A program made the translations under genes and the position numbers. A stretch of 64,000 nucleotides of DNA, from contig NC_087249.1 in the NCBI RefSeq assembly GCF_037042905.1, positions 50,808,901 to 50,872,900 on the forward strand, in the 5' to 3' direction. The DNA is from Lytechinus pictus. Lineage: Eukaryota > Echinodermata > Echinoidea > Temnopleuroida > Toxopneustidae. The notes beneath the pieces are model-generated. The model saw only the letters and a program-made list of their open reading frames with translations, was not told the DNA's origin and did not search any database. How positions within the stretch are numbered: position 1 is the stretch's first letter; each line of letters opens with the position of its first letter. Shown here piece by piece: positions 47,030 to 59,811 of this stretch.

Positions 47030-47700
47030 ATGCAGGAGAAAGAATGGGAGAAGGGACAAGGAGAAAGAAAGAGGGAGAAGTGAGGAGTGTGAAGGAGGGG
47101 GAGGTAGAGGAGGAGGAGAATAGAAATGGAAGAGAGAAAAAGAACGGAAACAGACGAATCAAAATAAAGGGACGGACAGAGTAAAAGAATTGAATTGAAT
47201 TTATTATTTAACATCACTGGCATTCGCCAATATTTTGTCCAAAACAAAAATACAAAGAATATACAAAACAAATATACAATTTGAGGAATATAAGCAGATT
47301 TTTTAATAACAAAAACATAACAGTATTTCGTCAAAAACTTAAGTCTACTTTAAGAAAATATATCATGGCATAAAAATAAGTGAAATGAAAGGGGAGCTGA
47401 AACAGACTGAAAAGGGGGAAGGGCGGAGGAAGAGGGAGGAGAAGGGGATAGGAAAGGAGTGATAGTGGAGGAAGGACGGAGGAAAGGGAAAGGGCGGAGG
47501 GAAATGAGGAGGGAGGGGAAGGGATGGGAAGAAGGTAGTAAGGGGAATTAAAGAGCGGGTAAAGGAGACGGAGAGAGGTGGGGTGGACGGAGGAAGGGGA
47601 GGAGGGAGTATAGGTGAAAGGAGGGAGGAGAAATGGGAAGGAGGGAGTAGGTGGAAGGGAAGGAGTAGGGAGGGGGAAAGGGAAGGAGATGAATGAGGAA
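47030..47700. repeat. Long purine-rich tracts
   Basis: 47033-47175 and 47390-47700 are almost entirely A and G on the plus strand (GGGAGAAGGG-type text). Between them (47186-47335) lies what looks like the AT-rich 3' end of another minus-strand retrotransposon (TTGAATTGAATTTATTATTT). Pro/Ser-rich minus-strand frames across the tract reflect composition only. Confidence 0.6.
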
Positions 47701-48116
47701 CGTATGGTAAACACGTAGGTAGGAAATATTAACGGAGAGAGAAGCGGTTGCGACCGGCATTCATGTATACTTATTTGCGTATCGTCTTGAATTCGATTGA
47801 GAATAATGATTCACATCATACCCAGTTGTATCTTTTTATTTCATATTCACTCATTTTGATATCAATTCATTGTAAATTCACTTCTGTCACATTTTGCTTC
47901 TATTATTTCCACGCTACCAGATGTTGTCCCCATCAGTCGAATCCAGGTTGCATTAGTTAACGGAAAACATCTGCCATGAACAATCAACAATTTACAAATA
48001 ATTGACACATTTTCTGTTGATGCTAATTCGCATGTATTCCCTTTCATTGCGGAAATTATAAATATCGACGGAGTTAAGAAACTAATAGGGAGGATAATAT
48101 AATAGGTAATGTTTTC

Positions 48117-48481
48117 GACATATATAATAATAATAATAATATTCCGCATTTATATAGCGCTTAACACATCGGAACGACGCCTCTAAGCGCTTTACAGATA
48201 TATTATTACCCCGGTCATCGGATCCTTGCATGCCTGCATACAATGTATGCACCTTCTCCACTCCATGGGGAGCTTTCCAACAAGAGTTCCAAATACTCAA
48301 TTGCTAGGCATATTACATAGGCTTTCGCATCCTACCGGGTACCCATTTAACACCTGGGTGGAGAGTGGCAAATTGTGGATTGACGATTTGCCAAAGGACG
48401 CTAGGCCATGGTGGGATTCGAACACACGACCCTCTGATTACAAGGCGAGAGTATAAGAACCGCTACACCACGGCGCTTCCA
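48117..48481 (-). mobile_element. tRNA-derived SINE, copy D
   Basis: On the minus strand the head GCGCCGTGGTGTAGCGGTTC carries an A box and TCGTGTGTTCGAATCCCACC a B box. The anticodon loop CTTGTAA would read TGT. The body GCGTCCTTTGGCAAATCGTC and GGTACCCGGTAGGATG matches copy A, and the end AAGCGCTATATAAATGCGGA runs into an ATT tail. This is the most complete copy. Confidence 0.8.
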
Positions 48482-49428
48482 CATATATGTGAGTGTCTTT
48501 ATTGCAACCACTGGCATGACAAAGGTTGAAAGCTTAAATCAAATTAATCAACAAGTTCATATCAACAGTCATGACAATTTAAAAACAAATATTACAGATA
48601 TATAAACCAAAAAATATTAGCATAGTAACCTCAAGGGAAAACCCAATCAAGAATATATACACTTAACAATTTCATACCTCTCCTAAATAGAAATAAAAAG
48701 AAAATTAAGAATCTGTCTAATGAATACAATGATTAAAACTTGATGCACCTAAATTAGATATTTCTAGAAGAAAACTACCGAGTTACAGTAATAAGTGGAA
48801 TAATTAATAGAAATTTAAGATAAAAAAGTACCATTATGATTAAACAAAATTGAATCAATTCAATGGCATACGATATAAAATGATTATTCACATTAAATTA
48901 ATGAATTAGATTAACATGAAATTAATGAACTAAGTAATTAATTTGAATTCTTTCCGGAGTAAAATTCAGATAATTCTCGAATAAATCATGTAAATAGGGG
49001 GTTATCAAATAAGGGCCCATAATTAAGATCGTCCAGTTTTGCGACTTTTGCCACTTGAATACTGTTTTCGGAAAATAATTAAGGAAGTCCCCAAAGTCTA
49101 GCTTAAGTTAATCAGGGTATTGCTCTGGGGATTAACGGGTGATGTTCCATTGGGGCGGCGTTGTTGAAAGTTGTCTATCATTTTGTCTTCTTATAATAGC
49201 GGAAACATTAGATTTGGACATTTTAGAGAATTAATTCATTTAAAGGAGATTTGCAATAGAAGCTTCATGTTGGATACTTGCCATATGATTGTATTAATGC
49301 ATGGCAAGAGTGGATAGGTTATAGCCATGGACCGAAAAGGGGAATGAGTGTACCTTATTCTGATATAACATGTATAAGTTCACTGCTCGCTGAATTACCG
49401 CAAGTTGAACATTGCTGTTTTGTATGTA
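48482..49428. other. Intronic AT-rich DNA without recognised features
   Basis: AT-rich and full of stops on both strands. No inverted repeat or coding sign seen. Confidence 0.4.
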
Positions 49429-49429
49429 C

Positions 49430-49578
49430 AGGGGCCCGTTGCAGAAAGAGTTGCGTTTAAACGCAAGCCAAAAAATCAATCGCAAGTCCAAAATGCGCGC
49501 TGTTGATTGGTTGAAAATCAAGTTGCGCGTGATTTTTAGAGTTGCGTTTGATTGCAACTCTTTCTGCAACGGGCCCCA
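49430..49578. mobile_element. Palindromic MITE with GGGGCCCGTTGCAGAAAGAG ends, copy 1
   Basis: It starts GGGGCCCGTTGCAGAAAGAG and ends with the inverted CTCTTTCTGCAACGGGCCCC. The interior has inverted GAGTTGCGTTTAAACGC and GAGTTGCGTTTGATTGC blocks and AATCAAGTTGCGCGTGATTT. About 150 bp. Confidence 0.8.
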
Positions 49579-50818
49579 GGCCTTAGTATATCGTATTTGA
49601 GATGATTCTTCCGTAGTTATATTGTAGGTCCATGTTATATACCAATCTTGTTTCTCTTTTATGATGTATTCTTTTATAATGAAATAATATAAACAATAAT
49701 GGTTTTGAAACAATCCTTTTTTTCGGAAATGATCTACGCCCCCACGCAAACAAGTAACAACAAAAAAAGTGAAAGATAAACAAGAAACAATCAACTGTTT
49801 TAAAATTATAAAGAAAGTTGTGATTTCTGACAAGTTCATCATGTTCACGCTGAGTAATTTGATTGACAGCAATTTATTACCTGTACAATGCTTGACCTTG
49901 TGATAAAATAGGTCAGCAGGTGCATATTCATTTGCCCAAGTTTCGATGTGCCCAAACAAAAAAAACGTTCGACTTTAATATTGGAAATAGAAAGTGTAAC
50001 TATCAAACTCGCGGATGAATATCCATCAATTATGTCGTCAACATTCATGGTTTCGACGAAAATCTCCGTTATCAGGATTTGGCTTATAATAATGCATACC
50101 AAATATTGTCCAAGTACATTACCAGATTCAATACATCTCGAGTTCAGCGACAGTTGCATTTCAAAATCAGCAAAAAATGCATTTTCAAGACATCTAAAAG
50201 TAAAAATTGACCGTGGATAAGTTTTAACTCAGTCCTGTCTAAAATGTGCATGACTTATGCTAACCAAAGCCTGAAATAACTATTGTGTTAAAATGCAGAG
50301 TTATTACAATACCCTTGCAAGAAAACATGAAGCATCCAGGCCTAGCAACTGGTCAAAGCAAAGCATGCCTTTTGTAAACCCGGAATACATCAATTCGGGT
50401 TAGGCCTCATTTTTTGTATGCTGATTTCTAAGTGGGGGCTTCAGGTATGCCCACCAGCAAATTATGTATGCACTGACATAGCAATGTAATTTGCTCATTT
50501 AATTTCACTTGGTTCATTGGTTTTTGCAACATTTTCCATAAACGAAAATCTTGACAAAAATGCATTTCTAAAATATGACATGAAGATGATGAACAAATGA
50601 TTTTGCATATGAATTAATGTAAAATACAAACATAATTTCAAAAAATAATTTAAGAGGCATTGTCTATTACACAATAAATGAGATCGTTGCAAGGGTCGTC
50701 GCAAAAGCAGAGCTTGAAACCGCGACATCCCTGGAAGAGCCCATTGAAAGTTTTTTTGTTGTTACTTGGAACCCCCCCCCCCCCCCCCCGCATATGGCCG
50801 CCTTTAACATTGCTGCAC

Positions 50819-50968
50819 AGGGGCCCGTTGCAGAAAGAGTTGCAATCAATCGCAACTCTAAAAAATCACGCGCAACTTGATTTTCAACCAATCAACAGCG
50901 CGCATTTGGGACTTGCAATTGATGCTTTGGCTTGCGTTTAAACGCAACTCTTTCTGCAACGGCCCCAG
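50819..50968. mobile_element. GGGGCCCGTTGCAG MITE, copy 2 (opposite orientation)
   Basis: Same ends, but the interior order is reversed relative to copy 1 (ATCACGCGCAACTTGATTTT first, then GCGTTTAAACGC). The two copies, 1.4 kb apart, are inverted repeats of each other. A decayed third copy seems to lie at about 51080-51190. Confidence 0.8.
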
Positions 50969-51988
50969 GTCGGATTCATCAACCGTCAACGGGCAGCGAC
51001 CTTTTATCATGAGCAGTTTTAGTAAATGGGTTTTCACACAGGGGAAGGGGGGGGGGGTGGGGCTCCTAGCATTAAATTAGAAATCAAACACAACTTGACT
51101 TTCAACCAAGGAAATACGAGTATAGGGACCTTTGCTTGATTTTTTGGTACTTGCGTTCAAACGCAGCTATTTTGTGCAACGGGGTCTTGTACGTTTTAGC
51201 CTGCTTAAAGCGATGCACTGTACGTTTGGCCATCCGCCTTCTTATTTCACTAAGATCAAATTTATTAGAGAGACAAGTCATGAGAGAAAATGGTATCTAA
51301 CCGACCAATAGATGCACTTGACTTTATAAGCCAAAAATTATATATATATTATATATATTTAAACAAACATATACCACTGGGAGTTGCAGTTGAGTTCAAA
51401 ATTCGTGCCTATCACATCTATATGCATTTGCAATCACAATTAAAGTGACAGTTCGGCTAATTTCTAATCGGGTTCTCTTGTTACGAATATCAGTTGCAGA
51501 GTCTTTATAAGTCATTCTAATCTTCTATAAAGACCTACGATGGAATCAATTATTTCCATATTAAGAAATCCGAGAACAGTGATTGAGAAGAAACCAACAA
51601 ATGAAACCTGATATGCATGCGACCTCATGAACTACTATTAGAGATTAGAAAATAAGAATAAAACCAATTCAATTACTTTGGAGCAAGCACAATTACAACT
51701 GCAAGTTATCCTTACTGGACTGAACAAGAAAATATATAGTATACCTCCCCATCCTCCCCCTCTATCTCTCTATATATACATTTCTCGACCCCCCCCCCCC
51801 CCCGTCATCTTCATGATCTTCTATTCATATTGATAAAATGACTTCGCGAAAAGCTGTAAAAACGGTAGTCTATATCTAATAATATCATTACAGAATAGTA
51901 TCATTTGGTAAAAAGTTAAAAAAATATGAAAAATAATGAAAAGGAAAGGAATACAGAGTAATATATCAAAGCCTCGCGACTGACATAC

Positions 51989-52207
51989 CTGTTCATCTGT
52001 AAAGGTTTCAAAGTGCGTGATGAGGTACTTGAGATGGTCTTCATCCATGCCTTTGGTTTCGTTCCCCGCGTTGACTTGGGTATTCCCCGATCTGACCACG
52101 CCCACTTGCTTTGGGTCCATGATGCGGCGTGGTATCGGGGCGGGTCGAGCGATGCACTGCTGGAAAAATACCCATGCTATTCCAATGATCAACGAAGTTA
52201 GATCCAT
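51989..52207 (-). CDS. Astacin metalloprotease, exon 1: signal peptide and start of propeptide
   Basis: The ATG at 52207-52205 begins MDLTSLIIGIAWVFFQQCIA, a typical signal peptide with likely cleavage near CIA/RPA. The acidic/polar propeptide follows (PKQVGVVRSGNTQVN, then HLKYLITHFETFTDEQ) and stops before GTATGT in phase 0. The frame stays open upstream to 52333, but those residues are not signal-like and the internal ATG makes better sense. A clear FxGD aspartate-switch motif, usual in astacin propeptides, is not visible. With exons 2-5 the coding length is 1092 bases, 363 aa. Confidence 0.82.
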
Positions 52208-52254
52208 GATTGCACAAGAAAGCGAATAAAACTGGAAGTTTTCGAGACAACGAA

Positions 52255-52262
52255 TTATATAA
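52255..52262 (-). promoter_or_regulatory. Candidate TATA box of the astacin gene
   Basis: TTATATAA lies about 50 bases upstream of the chosen ATG. Transcription starting about 30 bases later would leave a 5' UTR of some 20 bases. Weak evidence in AT-rich DNA. Confidence 0.25.
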
Positions 52263-52333
52263 CTGTTGGAAATTCTTGAAGCTGGATATCTGCATTTATT
52301 CGCTGTGAATGCTTCGTCGATATTTTCGACCAA

Positions 52334-53957
52334 ATAATGTGGTCTACCACTAGTCGGTTTCCGACGTTACCCACAGCGGAATGAGTACACGAATCAGCTG
52401 GGATCCTGCATTAATGGTTTCCCTTGTCCATCAGGGCTGCTTGAAATTCAGATCCGTTGGAAAAGAAAAAAAAACTCTGGCAACAAAGCAACGCGACATC
52501 CCTGATGTGGAAGAGTGAGAAAAGCAGATCGGGAGAACCAAAACGATAGAGACAGAGAAAGAGAGAGAGGGAGAGAGAGAGGAAGAACGATGAGCCTTGC
52601 GTGCGAATGTGTCACTGTGAATCCCAATCAAAGACAATTAGCACGCCAATATCCAATTCTAAATGCGAATAATGAGAAGGGCTGCGGGAAGTCGAACGGG
52701 GGGGGGGGGGAGAGTAACATATAATATGTGAAGAGGGATCATATTATATTCTATTGGATCAGCTTTTTCGACCACCCGTAACCCCCCCCCCCACACACAC
52801 ACACACACGCACTCGCACATCTCTTGCCTTCTCGTTGAACGAATATTTTGACATTATTGTCAACCAAATCGTAGAGTCTAAATGTGCTTATGCGCATCGA
52901 GCCCCGCATCGATCTTTTCTAATCCCATTATCCTTACCTTGTCATCTGAGATTTACTCAAAGTAATATTGTCTTACCGTCAGCACGCTTTGCGTTTCTTG
53001 CGACAGTACCCATCACAGCTATGATCTCATCATCAAACGCTATTGACAGGTTAAAGGTTGATACCAAAACAAGACACAAATCTATTATATATATATATTT
53101 CATTTCATTTCAATAAGCGATCCCCCCCCTCCCCACTACCCCCTTCGAACCCCAGACTAACCCCATAAAACGTGACACACAGTGGTCTGTGTTCGGCCGG
53201 TGCCCCCGTTTTGCCTAGATATGACGTAATCACTTATCTGAAAGGGGTTCCCGAATTTCCGGTCACTCTTTAAATACGAAGATGTGCTAACAGCTGTGTT
53301 CTCTCGTTTTGTTTTCAAATATTGCCAAAACCCTGGTGAGCACCCCGGTTAACGTCAGAAACAACGATTAATGATTGAAATGATCATAATTACTAGCATT
53401 AGAATTCAAATACATCCATTGTTTTAACCTTTTAGGATAATTGGCAGTATGACAATTTAAATCAATTACAATTGTAATTGGGGAGAAAATGTTTTCTATC
53501 ATGATAATATTATATAAGACTAGTCAGGCCATGCTCGTTCAATTGCAAATGTTTGTTTTCATTGCATTATAATCACTTCAGTTTAAGAAATATTTTAAGC
53601 AACCGATCAGGAGTTTTACCCATTTCATGGGGTAAAAAATTTGTTTTTAAATAAAATAAAATAAAAGTGTAAAAAATGTTTTAAAAAATACAAGAAAATA
53701 GTCGGATTGCTTAATTAACATGTAATTTTCTTTTAACCAACAAATGGTAGGCTCATGCCTAAGTTTACTTTATAAGAGTATGTTACACTCTCAAAACAAT
53801 CAGTCAAATTGACTAGGCAAGTAGTCAGCTGGGTGCAACTGATATGCTAGTCAAATTTCTGACATATATTCTAGTTAGAAATAACTCTGTTCGAGTAAAA
53901 TACGACTTAGAAAATAGTCAACTTTGACTAGAATACAGTTGCACACAGCTGACACTT
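52334..53957. other. Region upstream of the astacin gene without supported genes
   Basis: Contains a GA run (52548-52582), a CA run (52793-52808) and C/G runs. 53150-53350 is less AT-rich than its surroundings (GTGACACACAGTGGTCTGTG and CCGGTCACTCTTTAAATACG) and might be a promoter or an unknown element. No exon-like frame. Confidence 0.4.
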
Positions 53958-54541
53958 TTAAAGGGATGCTCCAGTCTGAAGATATTTATATTTCAATAAA
54001 TAGAGTAAAATTTACAAAGCAAAATGCTGAAAATCGGATAACAAATAACAAAATTATCGAATTTTAGATATTTGCATTATTCCGGGAAACAGTTTTAGGC
54101 ATATCTTCATGAATATTCATTAGGTAGGCTGATGATGTCATATCCCCACTTGTTTTTGTTGTGTGAAATTAGGTTTATTCAAAAAATTATACCAAGAACA
54201 ATTGGATTGACAACTGATTAAGTGCATTAGTTATTTATTGCCGCAACTTATTTTATCATAATGGAGACACATCATTTACATAATTTATGTACAAAAAAAA
54301 AACAATTATGATTCCATGTAATAACATAAGAAAAAGGAATGTGGGGATGTGACATCATCAGCCCACCTAATGAATATTCATGATGACGTCCATTTAACTA
54401 TTTTCACAAAATATCACTTAACTTCCAAATTCAATAACTTTGTTATTTTTTATCCAATTTTAATGGCATTTTCAGCATTTTGTTTTGTGAATTTTACTTT
54501 ATTTATTTATTAAATATTTTCAGCTCGGAGCATCCCTTTAA
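53958..54541. mobile_element. Foldback element, 0.58 kb, with TTTAAAGGGATGCTCC ends
   Basis: The left arm starts TAAAGGGATGCTCCAGTCTG and the right end is the inverted GGAGCATCCCTTTA. Arms of about 200 bases share TGAATATTCATTAGG, GCTGATGATGTCATATCC and GAAAAT-rich blocks. Clearly related to the element at 34155-34762. Confidence 0.8.
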
Positions 54542-57483
54542 CGGGTCATTTTTACTGATTTGTTTTTAGAGTGTAAGGTGATATTAGATCAGGATTTATA
54601 GATATATTGGCAAAAGGTAATAAGTGTGGCACTGGGAAGTATCATTCTTCATTGATTCTTGATGACATTGATCCAATATGTTCCATATAATTCCAATGAC
54701 TTCCAAATCAATGGTATAATCTGTCCCTTTTCGTTTAGGTGCCTTATTGATCATTGATCATGTTGATCTGAAACCATAAGATTCTAAATTTTTGGCAGGA
54801 ATGACATGGAATAGCTGAATACAATTTCACATTGAGGGGAGATCTCTTTTCTTGGCTCGACGATAGATAATCATTTAACCTGTTTCAATGAAGTCTTGAA
54901 CAATCAGGAGATTCATATAGTCAGAGGCCTATTTCTTTTATTCTTCTACCTCGTATTCATTCAAAGAGGTCAATCAAACTAGCCTTAATTCCTGCATGGT
55001 TCAAGGAAGCGCGAACTTTCCCAGGATGGGGAGGGGTATTCAGTAAGTAATTGAGGGAATGCATGTGGTAACGCGAAAACCCGCGGGACTGAACTTTTTC
55101 AATCTGAAAATTGAAATTTGCACGATCTTATAGGCCCCGTCCCCGTGTCACGAAGGATTGCTTTAACGAATCACAATTAAACATTCATGTCAATTTGTTA
55201 CTGATCACAACAGGCAACCATCATGACAATATTCTTGATTAGTCATTGTCATTTCGAAAAAAGTAATTAACGGTACGTGACCCTGGTGCGCATTTTGCAT
55301 GTTTTGGATGCATTTTGAATTGATATTCCGGTATAAAAAAAAAGTATATGGGGGAAAGGTTACGATTGATCGGTTTGAGTAAAGTGAACATGATTTGTAC
55401 GGCCCTTTGTGGCGCCGAAAAAATATGACATGAGCCCATCCCCCTAAAAGAGTGAGCCCCCACTCGGGATGTGTCTCCCCCCCCCCTCCAGAAATTCAAT
55501 GCGGTTATGCTGACTAGGGGAAATTCAAGGCAACCCCAATAAAAACCTGGATTTCCTCTTAGGTAAGTATGACAAGATAGAACAGACTTTGGTTTTCAAC
55601 TTAATACACGAAAGCTCATAGCAGAAAGTATTGCCATGACAATAAACAAGGATAATGATGATATTCAATTTTTACAACTTAATACACAGTACAATAAATT
55701 TTGCATTTTAATCATAAGAATAAAGCAAGTTTTATTATGAATGTTAATTACAGCGAATTTAGAAACAATATTTGTATTCTTATAAATATAGGCCTACTTA
55801 TTTGTACTGTAATTATATTGTCTAATTGCACGCTATATTTCCATGGTTAGAATTACGCTTAAAATGTAACAAGGGGCAAATTGTAAGGTTAATTTTTATT
55901 TGCATTACGTTAACTTGTTTATTTGTGATTCCCATAACTACAAACATCAAAGATATATTTTTTATTAATTTCTTATTAAAAGTGAGTGAAGGTATGCAGA
56001 TTGGAAAATACACATCGCAGCACCGACGCACAGTGCGCCAGAATGAGTTGAAAGTGCGCCAAATTTATATTCCGTGTAATATTTTTACTTTAACATGTTG
56101 ATTAAGGGTAATTTTGGGCGTAGAATCGACTGTACATAATTTAAAGCCGATATGACGTCACTTTGATACCAAGATTTGATTGGATACTTAAAACCTATCT
56201 GTGAAAGACAAATTACGCTAAACAATGTGTAGTATATAAACTTTGTGTTATGTGTTACTTTAAGATTGGCCAGAGTGAATGTTGGTTTATGCTTCTCACA
56301 TGCCTAACAAGTGTGTATGAGATCCTGAAAACAATTTTATGGCATCAAAATGATCATTAGATTTAAAAAATACTTAAAAATCTGAAAAATATTAACCGTG
56401 CTTTATCAAGCGGTGTAGACTTGGGTAAAACGCAGAGTATATAGGACCACTAATGTTTTACTGTGAGGAGGGTTTTTGGCTAAAATTATTCTACAAGTAA
56501 ATTTTATCTCTGGAAGAGGGGCGGGTAACCCTTATATGCACTATCAACCTTTATTTTGTTTGCATTCTGCCCGGAATTCATGTCTTTTTCATGGAATGGA
56601 AGGGGAATCCTCCTCGCCGTGCAAAAGTGAACGGCAATGTACACGCCACACGGTGCGCTGCGATGACTGCGCGGTATAAAAATATACGTTTTTTAACAGG
56701 TTTTGGGGATGTTGTGTCAAGTAAAATAGACTCTAACATGAAAACGGGCAAAAACGGGCAGCTAAATTTGGTATCAACTTAAAGCTTAGACATCTGGCAA
56801 AATGATGATAATAGAATTTAAACGGAAATCTACGGAAATCTAAACGTTTCTAATGCAAATGTAAAAAACATGGATTATCAGCCTATTTCGAGGAATAATT
56901 GTCTTATAAACCTCCTGAAATGTGTCTTTTATCTACTTTGAACCATTTAACACGAACAAATAATATATCAGGATTATGTGGGTGCCATTTCAGATTCCTA
57001 CATGAAAAACCTCCTGTGAAATGGCTCGTTTTTCAACTAGGTTGTCATATACGCGGCATTTCGCAAAATGTCACATTTTACGATTTGAGGTTGGAAATTA
57101 ACAACCTTTATGCAAATTCCCGAATGAAATATTTTGCTTAAGTATTCTTCAAAGTGTTGTCTTTCAGTTCGGCATGACAAAAATTAAAAATCTGAAATTG
57201 CCCAAAATGACTTTTGGCGCACTTTTGTTTCGCCTCGGCCCACTGTGCGACGTCCTCTGGCAAGGCATAACAAAATCACATGTGAACAAGGCGTCGTAAG
57301 TCTGTAGCTTATAGTTTTTTTCCTTTTTTTATCGTTGTCCTCTCCTTAGCAAGAAATATTGATCATGACAATATGCATGCCAAAATTATGAGCGCAGAGA
57401 GACGCTATTATCATGGTAATGCAAATGTTAAACTATGAAAAGGGTCGGCGCCTTGGCATTTTCAAACGAGAGGCGATCAGACT
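54542..57483. other. Intergenic stretch without supported genes
   Basis: AT-rich DNA. A block near 55420-55500 (CCCCCTAAAAGAGTGAGCCC, C-run) has repeat character. Two texts around 56000-56060 and 57215-57245 share GTGCGCCA / TGGCGCAC motifs (CAGTGCGCCAGAATGAG versus TTTTGGCGCACTTTTG), possibly the ends of an approximately 1.2-kb inverted-repeat element. No coding evidence. Confidence 0.4.
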
Positions 57484-58317
57484 ACACTGTAAAAAAAAAT
57501 TAGTAGAAATTACTTAATAAAATTGTGGCAAAAAATTGCCTTAATTTTTTCAAGTATTTATGACTTTGGCAGTTTTAAGTAAAATTTACTTATTTTCTTT
57601 GCTTCCATTTTACTCAAGAAAATTAAGTTACAATAACTTAATTCAATTAAGTAAAACAATCAACAAAATATTTGAAAATATCAAATGGGGGAGTGGACTT
57701 TCGTGATTCGAAAGTCCGCTCCCCCATCGTCCCACTTTTGGTGGCATCATTTTCATTTTAGACATGTTTTATCCAAATATTAGACTTTGTGATTTGTCAC
57801 TTACCTGTACATGTATAGGTACTGACATTTATATTTATACGCGATCGTTTCATTCTTACAAATAAAACAGTGAGAATAATTTTCTGCTAAATGACTATTT
57901 AATATTGCCTTTTCATTGATTCAACAAAAGAATACAATAGTTAGCACACCCTTATCCAAAACAATTTCAAACACAAATAGATATGACAGTTATTAAAAAA
58001 AAAACCTTTACTTGCTCTAATGAATATTCATGCATTATTTAAATATGGCGTTAATTGAAAAATATAAGTACATTCAACATGATTTTATAAGTAACAATCA
58101 TCTTTGCCTAATTGAGTTAGATTTACTCAATCAAAGCAAGCTATCAATACGTGAATTTTCTTAAATGTATATTGAACCCAAATAAATCAAGTAAATCAAG
58201 TAAATTAAAAGACAAGTTGAAACTACTTAAAAACAACGAAAAATAATTACAAATTGTATATTCTACTTAAATACATTAAGTGTTAACTACTGATTCAAAG
58301 ATTTGTTTTTACAGTGT
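57484..58317. mobile_element. 0.83-kb MITE with ACACTGTAAAAA ends
   Basis: Left end ACACTGTAAAAAAAAATTAG, right end TTTGTTTTTACAGTGT. AT-rich inside with AAGTAAATTTACTT-like repeats. It contains a strong hairpin TGGGGGAGTGGACTTTCG (57686-57703), loop TGATT, CGAAAGTCCGCTCCCCCA (57709-57726), which looks like an insertion or separate unit. The terminal ACACTGTAAAAA is shared with MITE family P, suggesting mobilisation by the same transposase. Confidence 0.7.
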
Positions 58318-59811
58318 ACCTAAGTGTGACGTCATCATTCTTTTTTTACACAAGCACATAATAAATCAATGATAATCTATATTTCGTACTCTTTGATTAT
58401 TATCAGCTTTGCCATTACAATGAATGTATATATAATTTTATGTAATTCTGTGGAAATGGATAAAATACGAATTTGGATAATACACTGAGTTCTACTAGAC
58501 GCAGTTCTTTCTTTCAGCTCTTTTTTGTTTTGTTTTCTTTCTCCCGTTTTCCTTCTCCTTCTCCCCTTCCATATCATGCATATTACACTTGGTACGTTAA
58601 AGAGGGCGGTCGTACTGCAACTACCCCCCCCCCCCCCCTCCCTCCGACGCCGCTCCAGACAAAATTGGGAACATGATTATAAGAGAGTGATGAAACATGT
58701 AAGGAGCTATTACGTAACATTCAAGAAATGACGCATCGCCGAATCTAACTTCATTTCCTCGAGTCTTTATCTTTTGACTCCTTTTGCTAGAAGTTGTTGT
58801 AAGTACATGCACTTAAAATACATAGTTTCTATTCTGAATATAAATTAGAAAGAAACAGATATCATGTCATAGACAACCAATAACCAACCCTTACAAAATA
58901 AAGTCATTTAAAAACAAAGAAAAAAAGAACTAATCATAGCTTTAAACATAATTACATAGGCTTGATATTCTTTGATGAGAAGGAGCAAAATATCACCGGC
59001 GACCTCAATGTTCAATTTGTTTTAGTGAATCAGCCTTGTAGGCTTGTAGCATGGATGAAAGTAATTCATCCATGTTTATTGCAGCTGTAATCTTACCACG
59101 CCTATATATAGTCCGATTCTTTAACAAGCTATTATATTTTGCACATCATGCAAGTATGTTTGTCGGTTTACTATTTTGTTTTATGTACTGAGCGATTTAA
59201 CACAGTCACGACAACTTTTTTTCACGAAACAGTTATATGCACAACTCTTCTTTTGTCCATATGGGGAAGAAATATCACTTAACTTTAAGAACTGGTTGAC
59301 TGGCAGGAGAATTAGGGTGTTTACCGTTTCATGTGAAGAATGAGATCTCGTCACGAGATGTTTTCTTATAAGTCGATTTATTTTCGAAATGAGCAGGTCG
59401 AAATACCCTTTTCTGGTCAGATATGAAATTTCATATAATTATTTTCCTATCCAGGGGTAGTGAAAAATATCCCCCGTAATGTCATCCTTTTTTTATTTAA
59501 TGTATGTTTTTACAGTTTTAGTTTGACACAGGTGTCTATGGAAAAATCTTTACAGGAGTGACACATACATTTATGTACTTCCTATTTAACTCTAACCATG
59601 GACCTAGTAGGTCCATGCTCTAACCGAATAAATGGCTCTGAAATCAGTAGCAGTATAGCGCCCTCTATAAGTATTTTTCTTCCCTGATAATTATTATCGA
59701 TTTCTCTTTTTTCCAATTCATCATTTTCATCGTCAGCGCAAACACGTACGTTATCATATTTTACATGAGACGAAATCGAATCTTCTGATGATTCCAGCAA
59801 ACTAAATTAAA
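58318..59811. other. Intergenic stretch without supported genes
   Basis: AT-rich with a C-run (58624-58638) and CATGGACCTAGTAGGTCCATG palindrome text at 59597-59617. No coding evidence. Confidence 0.4.

Larger units (their letters stand above)
39273..51988 (-). other. Astacin intron 1 (12.7 kb)
   Basis: Donor GTATGT, acceptor CTCTTTCAG. It contains the tandem Harbinger-like elements (41.75-44.13 kb), a decayed retrotransposon (44.66-46.67 kb), purine-rich DNA (47.03-47.70 kb), a SINE (48.1 kb) and two GGGGCCCGTTGCAG MITEs. The stretch 39.5-41.7 kb is AT-rich with a fragment near GGGGGCGGATCAAGGATTTT (41020-41220). 49.6-50.8 and 51.2-51.9 kb show nothing further. I found no intronic gene. Confidence 0.8.

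Noticed and set aside
47331..47760. Pro/Ser-rich frames on the minus strand
   Set aside because: They are compositional products of a purine-rich tract.
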